Shown: positions 1 to 8,722, numbered from the stretch's first letter. The stretch: DNA of 9,504 nt from Acidobacteriota bacterium (GCA_021811745.1 JAJZNH010000411.1:1-9504), one strand, 5' to 3'. Numbers and translations are program-made. Notes: generated by a model not told the origin, from the letters alone.

Positions 1-30
1 AATTGGTTGCCAAAGAGCAGTTTACAGGCG

Positions 31-675
31 ATGGTGCTCAGGCTGGACGAAATCCGAGCAGCGGCTGGAAAAGTGGCCGCTTCACATGGGCTGGATGTAG
101 TGGACATCGAGCTCGTGGGCTCGGTCAAGGATCGCGTTCTTCGGGTTTATTTGGAAAAGGACCCCCGGGGTCGAGGGCAATTGCAGCCGGGGCTCGCCCC
201 GGCTGAGGGAAGCAAAGGTGGGGAGCAACGGCTGGACTATCTGGTGGAAGGTGGGTTCAGTGGGGAGAATTATCTCCGGCTCTCCGGTGTAACGCACGAG
301 GATCTGGCGGCTTTCAGTCGCGACTTTGGGACCTTGCTCGACGTGGAAGACCTGGTTCCAGGAGCCGAGTACACACTCGAGGCCAGCTCTCCCGGCCTGG
401 ACCGAGAGTTGACCCGTCCGGAGGATTTCGAACGTTTTCTGGGTTGTCTGGTCAAGGTGCGGACCTTCGAGCCGGTCCGGAACAATCGGCACTGGCAGGG
501 CCGTTTGACTCGCGGCGGGGAGGGGTTGTCCGCTGGCGGCCAGACAATCACGCTCGACCTTGCCGTTGGCAAGCCGGCTGCGGCGGGAAAGAAAGCAAAG
601 CGGCAGGTTGGCGCCGGCACCGTCGAGATTGCCTTCGCCAACATCGAGAAGGCAAACTTGGTGCCTGAGATCTGA
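31..675 (+). CDS. rimP: Ribosome maturation factor RimP
   Basis: RimP helps 30S ribosomal subunit assembly in the cytoplasm. The clearest signature is SPGLDREL at about residues 120-127, which matches the conserved SPGLDRPL-type motif of the family; the preceding GAEYTLEAS and the following RPEDFERFLGCLVKVRTF also fit. The N-terminus (LDEIRAAAGKVAASHGLDVVDIELVG) is typical. At 214 aa the protein is longer than the usual 150-170 aa. The extra length is a Gly/Pro-rich insertion at roughly residues 46-70, inside the N-terminal domain, plus a Lys-rich stretch near the C-terminus (KPAAAGKKAKRQ). I chose ATG 31 because family members begin one or two residues before this LDEIR-like helix. The frame is open to the left edge and TTG 7 is an alternative, so the start is uncertain. 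It heads the rimP-nusA-infB order, which supports the call. Confidence 0.93.
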   Translation: MVLRLDEIRAAAGKVAASHGLDVVDIELVGSVKDRVLRVYLEKDPRGRGQLQPGLAPAEGSKGGEQRLDYLVEGGFSGENYLRLSGVTHEDLAAFSRDFGTLLDVEDLVPGAEYTLEASSPGLDRELTRPEDFERFLGCLVKVRTFEPVRNNRHWQGRLTRGGEGLSAGGQTITLDLAVGKPAAAGKKAKRQVGAGTVEIAFANIEKANLVPEI

Positions 676-891
676 AAGACGGGGCCTGGGGTTAAGAATG
701 TAAGGGCTGGAACAGGAAGTCTGGCGAGATTTGGACTGAGGAACAGAGTGAGGGCAGAAGGAATCGAGGTTCTTTCTGATGTCTTCCGATCTCTGGTTTC
801 CATGTCCCTCGTTACACAAGGGTGAAAGCTTGGTCGCGCAGAGGTTTCCTGAACCTGTACGCGCCTCTCAGGGCAACTGAGTCGAGGATGT
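676..891 (+). other. Gene-free gap between rimP and nusA
   Basis: No convincing coding region lies in these 216 bases on either strand. The reading frames crossing it are shadows without family resemblance. The only structure seen is a short hairpin, AGGTT/AACCT, near 842-856 just before nusA. The gap is large for two genes of one operon, so a separate promoter or leader for nusA is possible, but I see no strong -35/-10 pair. Confidence 0.5.
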
Positions 892-2415
892 ATGGCTACT
901 AGCGCTTTGTATCAAAGTATCGAGTTCCTGAGCCAGGAAAAGGGCATTGACCCGGCCATCGTCGTCGGCGCCGTCGAGGAAGCTATCGCTCTGGCTACGC
1001 GCAAGTACTACAAGACCCAGGAGAACATGCGCGGCGAGTTGAACAAGGAGACCGGCGAAATCACCGCCTATATTTACAAGACCGTGGTCGCCGACGAGGA
1101 ACAGATCGAGGATCCTGTCAACCAGATCACCCTTGCAGAGGCCAGCCAGTTGGCGCCCGGCGTCGAAGTAGGCAGCGAAATCCGCCTTTACCGCGACACC
1201 AGCCCGCTGGGCCGCATCGCCGCGCAGCTGGCCAAGCAGGTCATCTTCCAGAAGGTGCGCGAGGCCGAGCGTGACACGGTCTTCCAGGAGTACGCGCACC
1301 GCGAAAAGGAAGTGCTAACCGCCACGGTGAAGCGCGTTGAAGGCCAGGATATTATCTTTGATCTGGGCAAGGCCGAGGCTCGCTGCCCCCGCCGCGAGCA
1401 GTCCCGCCTGGAGCAGTTCTCGGTGGGCGAGCGTATTCGCGTGGTCCTGATCAAAGTCGACCGCGCCGCCAAGGGGCCGCAGGTGATTGTTTCTCGCGCG
1501 GCGCCTGAGCTGGTGCAAAGCCTCTTTCAATCCGAGGTCCCCGAGATCTACGACAACACCGTGGCCATCAAAGCCATAGCCCGCGAGGCTGGCGAACGCA
1601 CCAAGATCGCCGTGCAGAGCCGCGATAAGGACGTGGATCCAGTGGGCGCCTGCGTAGGCATGAAGGGCATGAGGGTCCAGTCCATCATCCGTGAGCTGCG
1701 GGGCGAAAAGATTGACATTATCGAGTACTCGGACGAGATCACAACCTTTGCCGAGAAGGCCCTGCAGCCGGCCAAGGTGAGCCGCGTTTCCATCACGGAC
1801 CTCGCCGAAAAGCAGCTAGAAGTGATCGTCGATGACACGCAGCTCTCTCTGGCGATCGGCAAGAAGGGCCAGAACGTACGCCTGGCGGCCAAGCTGCTGG
1901 GCTGGAAGATCGACATCAAGAGCGAAGAAGAGAAGCGCCAGGAGGTCGAGCAGCAAATGCAGGCCTTTGCCAGCGCTCCTTCTACCCCAATCGAGCAGGT
2001 GGGCGAGCTGGGCGAAGGCATCATCCAGAAGCTTGTCGCTGCCGGCGTCACCACGATCGAATCTCTCGCCGACATGACTCCCGAGCAGCTCGAAGAGATT
2101 CCGGGCATCGGGGAAAAGACATTGGAAAAGATCAGCGTGGCCGTTCGCCACTACTTCGGCCACTTTGAAGAGGGTGAGGCGGCGCAGGCGCCCGCGAATG
2201 TAGAAGCTGGGGCTGAAGCAGCGGTGGAACCGGAAGCCGGCGAAGTGGCTGTCGAAGATGCCGCAGCGCCGGAGACTGGCGAAATGCAGGAAGCGACGAC
2301 AGTGGAAACCGCTGATGCACAGATCGCCACTGAGGAAACGCCGCAAGCGGAAGGCCCTGCGGCGGAGAGCAACACGGACGAACTTAATGAGGCGGCCAAA
2401 GAGGGCGGCGCGTAA
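892..2415 (+). CDS. nusA: Transcription termination/antitermination protein NusA
   Basis: NusA binds RNA polymerase and nascent RNA and modulates pausing, termination and antitermination. Domains in order: polymerase-binding N-terminal domain (about 1-130, starting MATSALYQSIEFLSQEKGID); S1 domain (about 138-200, VLTATVKRVEGQDIIFDLG); KH1 with DPVGACVGMKGMRVQ at 249-263; KH2 with the GKKGQN loop at 323-328 followed by VRLAAKLLGWKIDI; and one helix-hairpin-helix-like repeat (LVAAGVTTIESLADMT, then PGIGEKT at 404-410). The last 80 or so residues are an acidic Ala/Glu-rich tail, probably disordered. ATG 892 has GAGG at 884-887, a slightly short spacing of 4. The length of 507 aa is normal for bacteria with a tail in place of the second acidic repeat. 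Its place between rimP and infB is the classical order. Confidence 0.97.
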   Translation: MATSALYQSIEFLSQEKGIDPAIVVGAVEEAIALATRKYYKTQENMRGELNKETGEITAYIYKTVVADEEQIEDPVNQITLAEASQLAPGVEVGSEIRLYRDTSPLGRIAAQLAKQVIFQKVREAERDTVFQEYAHREKEVLTATVKRVEGQDIIFDLGKAEARCPRREQSRLEQFSVGERIRVVLIKVDRAAKGPQVIVSRAAPELVQSLFQSEVPEIYDNTVAIKAIAREAGERTKIAVQSRDKDVDPVGACVGMKGMRVQSIIRELRGEKIDIIEYSDEITTFAEKALQPAKVSRVSITDLAEKQLEVIVDDTQLSLAIGKKGQNVRLAAKLLGWKIDIKSEEEKRQEVEQQMQAFASAPSTPIEQVGELGEGIIQKLVAAGVTTIESLADMTPEQLEEIPGIGEKTLEKISVAVRHYFGHFEEGEAAQAPANVEAGAEAAVEPEAGEVAVEDAAAPETGEMQEATTVETADAQIATEETPQAEGPAAESNTDELNEAAKEGGA

Positions 2416-2537
2416 GATGCGCTTTATCCTCCCAAGCCAAACGAACGATCACGTAACTTTTGAACGCGGCCAGCGCCATGAGGTAGCTATGAGCGACTAA
2501 GGGCTTTTTGGCGGCACCAATTGATGAAAAGAGGCGG
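2416..2537 (+). other. nusA-infB spacer without ylxR or ribosomal L7Ae-like gene
   Basis: The 122 bases between the nusA stop and the infB ATG hold no gene. Many bacteria place a small ylxR (RNA-binding) gene or an L7Ae-like gene here; neither is present. Only trivial frames occur, such as ATG 2490 followed by two codons and a stop. No clear terminator is visible, which fits readthrough into infB. Confidence 0.5.
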
Positions 2538-5777
<3,240 letters not shown>

Positions 5778-5796
5778 CCCCCGCCCAGGCGGTAAA

Positions 5797-5826
5797 GAGC
5801 ACACGCGGCTCGCGCCCCGTGTGCTC
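5797..5826 (+). terminator. Hairpin after infB, probable terminator
   Basis: A perfect 9-bp stem, GAGCACACG (5797-5805) with CGTGTGCTC (5818-5826), closes a 12-base GC-rich loop 19 bases after the infB stop. It is followed only by CTTGG, with no T run, so it is either a weak intrinsic terminator or a 3'-end-stabilising hairpin. Its position suggests that the operon transcript ends here. Confidence 0.5.
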
Positions 5827-6150
5827 CTTGGAATGCAAGGGGACACAGGCACAGCTACGCAAACCAACCCAGAGTTCATATCACGCGGCCGGCCGCGGAC
5901 GATTTGCACTTGTCTCCACTCGAAACGCCACCGCATTTTCGTCAAAGCGGATCGCCCCACAGGCGCGGAGCGGCATAACTCCTGGTCCATTGCCAACCTC
6001 CGCAGCACCATCGCGTACGTTCTGCTCCGGCAACTCTTCCGATGCCCATTCTTGTAGCGCTTGCTTGTTGCGACAAAGTGGTGCTCGGAGGCAGCGTTTT
6101 CCGGGAGCAAGTTTGGGTCATAGTCAGCTCTTGTCGAGCCCTTGAGTCGT
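5827..6150. other. Gene-free stretch between infB and the methyltransferase
   Basis: I see no supported gene here on either strand. Several medium-length frames exist, but their translations are Arg/Ser-rich and show no family motif, and none resembles RbfA, which would be expected after infB. A 12-bp GC palindrome, GCGGCCGGCCGC, lies at 5885-5896. Otherwise nothing notable is seen. Confidence 0.4.
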
Positions 6151-6180
6151 ATATTGACGCAACCCGAAACTCAAATTTGT

Positions 6181-6189
6181 TGCTATATT
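6181..6189 (+). promoter_or_regulatory. Extended -10 promoter for the methyltransferase gene
   Basis: TGcTATATT matches an extended -10 element (TGnTATAAT) at five of six hexamer positions plus the TG. A start point near 6196 would leave a leader of about 20 bases containing the Shine-Dalgarno AAGGAG at 6204-6209. A TTGACG at 6154-6159 is 24 bases upstream of the hexamer, too far for a standard -35 pairing. The gene probably has its own transcription unit, separate from infB. Confidence 0.45.
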
Positions 6190-6214
6190 GGGCAGTGCGC
6201 TGGAAGGAGCTCTG

Positions 6215-6919
6215 ATGAGAGCGCGAGCCATTGGAGGTTTTTTCGCTTCCGCACTGCCGGTTGGTTTACGTGGTTTGGCCGTTCAATCTGCTCGGGAGCT
6301 GGTCTATCGCAAACGCCACATTCAAGGCGTGTTCAAGAGCCGACGCTATCGTGGTCTACGCGGACTCCGGCTACACCTTGGCTGCGGTCATAACCTGAAA
6401 AGCGGTTGGGTCAATGTCGATCTGAATCCCGCCGCCGACCTCACGCTAGACGTTCGTGAACGCCTTCCCTTCGACGACGAAAGCTTCAGCATGATTTACA
6501 GCGAGCACTTCTACGAGCACTTTGCCTATCCGGACGCGATTACTCATTTGCTCTCCGAATGCTTTCGCATCCTCGAGCCGGGAGGGATCCACTTGTTTGC
6601 CGTGCCGGACGGCGAGAGGGTTCTCCGGCACTACGTAACCCGAGCGTATGACGATCACGCCGAGGCGCAGCTCCGCTTCAATCCGGCGTGGTGCAAGACG
6701 CAGATGGATCACGTCAACTACTGTTTGCGCCAGAACGGGGAGCATCAGTGGTACTACGACGAAGAGACGATGCGGATGCTGCTCGAAAGCATTGGCTTTG
6801 TGAAAATCCGGCGCCGCGATTTTGATCCTGCGCTGGATCAGGAATATCGCAGGGTCGGCACAATGTACATAGAATGCTCGAAAGCGGAGCCTGCGGTCGC
6901 CCTCACGCCGGAACGGTGA
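6215..6919 (+). CDS. SAM-dependent class I methyltransferase, substrate unknown
   Basis: This 234-aa protein has a class I SAM-binding fold. Motif I reads LHLGCGHNLKSGWVNVD (residues 53-69), where GCG holds SAM and D69 would contact the ribose. DVRERLPFDDESFSMIYSEH (78-97) and YEHF follow, then the post-motif helix and the LEPGG turn typical of Methyltransf_11-like enzymes. This variant, with a G-W-x-N-x-D loop and an S-E-H-x-x-E-H segment, is common in predicted methyltransferases near cell-surface polysaccharide genes, but no such genes are visible here. The 50 or so N-terminal residues are basic and partly hydrophobic (GGFFASALPVGLRGLAVQSA) and could touch the membrane. ATG 6215 is chosen for its good AAGGAG at a spacing of 5; TTG 6188 would overlap the promoter. 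No cysteine cluster or other domain suggests a substrate. Confidence 0.85.
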   Translation: MRARAIGGFFASALPVGLRGLAVQSARELVYRKRHIQGVFKSRRYRGLRGLRLHLGCGHNLKSGWVNVDLNPAADLTLDVRERLPFDDESFSMIYSEHFYEHFAYPDAITHLLSECFRILEPGGIHLFAVPDGERVLRHYVTRAYDDHAEAQLRFNPAWCKTQMDHVNYCLRQNGEHQWYYDEETMRMLLESIGFVKIRRRDFDPALDQEYRRVGTMYIECSKAEPAVALTPER

Positions 6920-7057
6920 GTGATTCTCTAGGTGCAAGCGGACCTTCTAGAACACCCTGCAAGAGCAGATTCTGTCCCATTCAACCGGCCTGCGGTTCAC
7001 GGAACGCCGTCAATCTATCGAATGTAGCATTGTGTGGTAGCTGCCTTAGTACAGTGA
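6920..7057. other. Short non-coding stretch after the methyltransferase
   Basis: No gene is seen. The nonamer CAAGAGCAG at 6960-6968 is the reverse complement of CTGCTCTTG at 7090-7098. This 9-bp inverted repeat, about 120 bases apart, could be chance or a trace of the old insertion sequence. Confidence 0.3.
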
Positions 7058-7077
7058 CTACCACCTGTTGTGTTTTT
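7034..7077 (+). terminator. Stem-loop with T run, likely terminator of the methyltransferase
   Basis: GTGGTAG (7034-7040) pairs perfectly with CTACCAC (7058-7064). An inner CTG/CAG (7041-7043 with 7052-7054) can add three pairs across a bulge. A T5 run follows at 7073-7077 after eight other bases, so it is an imperfect intrinsic terminator. It lies about 115 bases after the methyltransferase stop and overlaps the end of the transposase remnant on the opposite strand. Confidence 0.4.
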
Positions 7078-7381
7078 GTGTAGGCAGGACTGCTCTTGAG
7101 GGTCGGTAACGCGTAGGTTTCGTGACCACGACGTTCTCCAGTAACCGATAGAAAAGCATTCCCCGGCGGCGCGATTATCGGCGGTTGAAGCGCAATGCGA
7201 ACTCGTCCAGGTACGCATCCAGATGTGTAGCGGTGACCGAGCCCTGATGCGTTCCCCGCAACCAGCGCTTCAGCAAGGATGCAACCGTATGGACGCCCGG
7301 CATGACGCGACGTGTGCCGGATTCCCCGTGGCCGATTTCGCGGGAAAATTGGCGGAACAAATCTTCCATGGAAGCGGTCAA
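7058..7381 (-). pseudogene. Decayed ISXO2-like (IS1595 family) transposase, C-terminal remnant
   Basis: On the minus strand, from about 7306 downward, the frame reads VMPGVHTVASLLKRWLRGTH, then QGSVTATHLDAYLDEFALRF and NRR. This is the conserved C-terminal block of ISXO2-like DDE transposases (VHxVASLLKRWLLGTHQGxV...YLDEFxFRFNRR). A TAA at 7175-7177 interrupts it, but the same frame continues past the stop with SRRRGMLFYRLLENVV, the expected next family segment, ending at TAG 7058-7060. The first two catalytic acidic residues and the whole N-terminus are missing; residues before VMPGVH (DLFRQFSREIGHGES) are not recognisable as this family. It is therefore a dead fragment, probably about the last 80 residues. 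It lies just outside the tRNA-Ala fragment, so it marks the flank of the integration site. Confidence 0.82.
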
Positions 7382-7436
7382 CCTCGCGTTTGAGATTGCC
7401 GTTCACTACGCTCTAAATATCAGAATCTAAAAGATT

Positions 7437-7480
7437 TGGTGGACCTGGTCGGGATCGAACCGACGACCTCTTCCATGCCA
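7437..7480 (-). other. 3' half of tRNA-Ala(GGC), probable att site of an integrated element
   Basis: Read on the minus strand, this is a clean tRNA 3' half: part of the anticodon loop with GGC (TGGCAT), 3' anticodon stem GGAAG, variable loop AGGTC, T stem GTCGG/CCGAC with loop TTCGATC, acceptor strand CAGGTCC, discriminator A and CCA. Acceptor position 70 is U, the partner of G3 in the G3-U70 identity pair of alanine tRNAs, so the isotype is well supported. Upstream of the loop the sequence (TGGAA instead of the expected CTTCC) no longer pairs with GGAAG, and no D arm or 5' acceptor strand exists. The gene is thus cut within the anticodon loop. Tyrosine recombinases commonly use this part of tRNA genes as attachment core. 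It is not a functional tRNA. Confidence 0.85.
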
Positions 7481-7523
7481 TTTCCAAGGGTGAATTAAGA
7501 CGGCGAGACACGGAGCAAACCAG

Positions 7524-7656
7524 AACGACACCGAGAGGCAGTGTTCATGCGGGTTTGGCGCACGTTCACTGCCTTTTTTGTGTGCCTGAGTGATACGGCG
7601 AGTAACGGCCAGACACGGGCAGGGATGGCAGGGTTACGACACAAACAACGACACAA
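7524..7656. repeat. Direct repeats ACGACAC(AA) near the tRNA fragment
   Basis: AACGACAC occurs at 7524-7531, and ACGACACAA at 7636-7644 and again at 7648-7656, the last two exactly 12 bases apart. A second pair, AGACACGG, lies at 7506-7513 and 7611-7618. Short directly repeated sites within 200 bases of an attachment core resemble arm-type binding sites of tyrosine recombinases. No integrase gene is in the window, so this role is inferred. Confidence 0.4.
7536..7579 (+). terminator. Intrinsic terminator-like hairpin with T6
   Basis: AGGCAGTG (7536-7543) pairs with CACTGCCT (7567-7574), a second inner helix pairs TGCG (7548-7551) with CGCA (7559-7562), and the stem runs into a T6 tract at 7574-7579. 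This is the best rho-independent terminator shape in the window, yet no plus-strand gene lies just upstream. It may insulate the end of the integrated element or be left over from a lost gene. Confidence 0.5.
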
Positions 7657-7693
7657 GCCGGCGCCTACGGCACGGCGCTGGCAAGTCGGCTTG
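7654..7693. repeat. Nested inverted repeat in the gene-free island end
   Basis: Outer arms CAAGCCG (7654-7660) and CGGCTTG (7687-7693) enclose inner arms GCGCC (7661-7665) and GGCGC (7674-7678). The motif GCCGGCGCCT inside this element recurs near 7735-7744, and a further 6-bp hairpin CAGTCT/AGACTG lies at 7704-7721. The cluster looks REP-like, but its function is unknown. Confidence 0.4.
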
Positions 7694-7938
7694 GGAATTT
7701 TCTCAGTCTCTGTATAGACTGGCTCAAGACCGGGCCGGCGCCTCGATCTTCCGGCGCTCGTGGCGGCCGGCTTTTAAGGGGGTGGGGTGCCCATATGCCG
7801 CGCCGCGCCGCTATTAGGTACTCAAATATGAATTTCAGATTTGGCCTCGGGCCTTCTGCAAATCTGCGTTCGGGGTGGGCCGTTTCTAGCGGGCAGCGAG
7901 GCGCTATTCGATCCCTTTGAGCAATTCGGCCGCTCCCG
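7694..7938. other. Gene-free stretch downstream of the XRE gene
   Basis: No coding region can be supported. The plus frame from 7590 to 7817 gives a protein with no family motif and a start without a ribosome-binding site. GC-rich inverted motifs fill 7730-7810; the right part is ordinary sequence. Confidence 0.4.
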
Positions 7939-8154
7939 CTATTTGATTCTCACCAGGTCTTCAATTCCAACGCCTAACGCTTCGGCAATCCGCTCCAGGA
8001 CTCTTAAGCCAGCCTCTTTCCTCCCCTCTTCCAGCCGCGTAAGGTGAGCCCGTTCGATCTGCGCATGATCGGCCAGCATTTGCTGCGACCATTCTTTCGC
8101 TTGGCGCAACTCCCTGATTCTGTTGCCCACGCGAACGCAAATATCGGTTGCCAT
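7939..8154 (-). CDS. Small XRE-family (Cro/CI-type HTH) transcriptional regulator
   Basis: The 71-aa protein is essentially one HTH_3 domain. Residues 6-21 (CVRVGNRIRELRQAKE) form helix 1. WSQQMLADHAQIERAHLTRL (22-41) gives the helix-turn-helix, with EEGRK after it, and LRVLERIAEALGVGIEDLV (50-68) is the closing helical pair. There is no ligand or dimerisation domain beyond this, as in phage Cro-like repressors and restriction-modification controller (C) proteins, which are also about 70-100 aa. The ATG at 8152-8154 is preceded by GAGGG at a very short spacing, so the start is probable rather than certain. It is transcribed away from the orphan gene at 8228, and a perfect 28-bp palindrome lies in the 73-bp divergent region, which suggests autoregulation and control of the neighbour. 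Its target and signal are unknown. Confidence 0.88.
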   Translation of the reverse strand: MATDICVRVGNRIRELRQAKEWSQQMLADHAQIERAHLTRLEEGRKEAGLRVLERIAEALGVGIEDLVRIK

Positions 8155-8181
8155 GCCCTCAGCATGGCGTTACGATTGGGT

Positions 8182-8209
8182 CTTCTAGTGTCCTATAGGA
8201 CACTAGAAG
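8182..8209. promoter_or_regulatory. Perfect 28-bp palindrome, probable operator of the XRE protein
   Basis: Two 14-base half-sites, CTTCTAGTGTCCTA and its exact reverse complement TAGGACACTAGAAG, abut with no spacer. The palindrome lies 27 bases before the xre start codon and 18 before the start of the divergent gene. Its centre holds a TATAGG hexamer readable on both strands, so bound repressor could cover a -10 element in either direction. The TATA-centred dyad is reminiscent of the C-boxes bound by restriction-modification controller proteins. It lacks a T run, so a terminator is unlikely. Confidence 0.75.
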
Positions 8210-8227
8210 CTATCCCAACGAGGTGGT

Positions 8228-8713
8228 ATGACACGAACCGACCACGACAAGCCCTTGGATGATGCTTGGCAGGTGGCGCTGAAGCGTATGCGCGGCATTC
8301 CATCGTTGTGGGACTACGCTCCCATGGCTGGCGAGGAAGCCACAAAAGCCGAGGCAAACAAACCAGGTCCGAAGGAGCCGGATCCCTTCCAGGAGGCCAC
8401 CGACGATGCCTGGGCGCGGCTCACGGCACGGTCGACGAAGCTGTCGGCCAAGCAGGAGCAAGTGCTTACGGCGCATGAGGGCGCGATCAAATCGGCGGCG
8501 TCCATTCAGGCTCGACCTGGGGCGTCGTGCTTCACCGCAGCATTTAAGGCGGTGAAACTCAAAGCGCCAGAAGGCCAGCGCGGAACACCATTGGTCGATC
8601 CGGGCGAATGGCGGCGGCATGTTGAAGACTTGGGGCTCCCAACCGGCACACCACCACCGACTGTGCGGATTGCTGATTTCGCTACTCTGAGTTGGCCCCT
8701 TTCGCGCACTTGA
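8228..8713 (+). CDS. Orphan protein of unknown function, 3' end replaced by IS21-family DNA
   Basis: I do not recognise this 161-aa protein. ATG 8228 has GAGG at 8220-8223, a good ribosome-binding site, and lies just right of the palindrome, divergent from the xre gene. The product is hydrophilic, with no signal peptide or membrane segment. The motif DDAW occurs twice, in LDDAWQVALKRM (10-21) and TDDAWARLTARS (58-69), hinting at a duplicated short helix; between them is a Pro/Lys-rich linker (KPGPKEPDPF). A Ser/Thr/Lys-rich middle and DPGEWRRHVEDLGLP (124-138) follow. From about residue 146 the frame seems to run inside the left end of an IS21-family element (TVRIADFATLSWPLSRT), so the native C-terminus is probably lost. 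It could be a regulated island gene, for example part of a restriction-modification, toxin-antitoxin or phage-like module, but nothing in the sequence proves any of these. Confidence 0.6.
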   Translation: MTRTDHDKPLDDAWQVALKRMRGIPSLWDYAPMAGEEATKAEANKPGPKEPDPFQEATDDAWARLTARSTKLSAKQEQVLTAHEGAIKSAASIQARPGASCFTAAFKAVKLKAPEGQRGTPLVDPGEWRRHVEDLGLPTGTPPPTVRIADFATLSWPLSRT

Positions 8714-8722
8714 TTTGGCCCC
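8688..8722 (+). repeat. Paired TTGGCCCC repeats at the IS21 left end
   Basis: TGAGTTGGCCCC and TGATTTGGCCCC are spaced by 23 bases start to start, about two helical turns, so a protein could contact both from one side of the helix. They are probable IstA binding sites. Confidence 0.55.

Noticed and set aside
82..819. Minus-strand open frames across rimP and the following gap
   Set aside because: They overlap rimP, show no recognisable domain and lack a convincing ribosome-binding site.
2508..2537. TTG 2508 as the infB start
   Set aside because: It adds ten residues before the family-typical MSKVRINDLA start and has no Shine-Dalgarno; ATG 2538 fits better.
6154..6159. TTGACG as a -35 element for the methyltransferase promoter
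   Set aside because: The spacing to TATATT at 6184 is 24 bases, too long for a standard promoter. The extended -10 alone explains the site better.
6981..7406. Minus-strand frame of 141 codons overlapping the transposase remnant
   Set aside because: Only the neighbouring frame carries the ISXO2-like motif; this one shows no family resemblance.
7485..7800. CRISPR array or tandem spacer-like repeats
   Set aside because: The repeats are short (7-10 bases), irregularly spaced and few; there is no repeat-spacer periodicity and no cas gene.
7590..7817. Plus-strand frame of 75 codons in the island end, considered as an integrase remnant
   Set aside because: No tyrosine recombinase catalytic motif (R, H-x-x-R, Y) is visible and there is no ribosome-binding site. 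It lies over inverted repeats.
8210..8620. Minus-strand frame opposite the orphan gene
   Set aside because: It runs antisense to the frame that has a good ribosome-binding site and operator placement, and its translation shows no domain.
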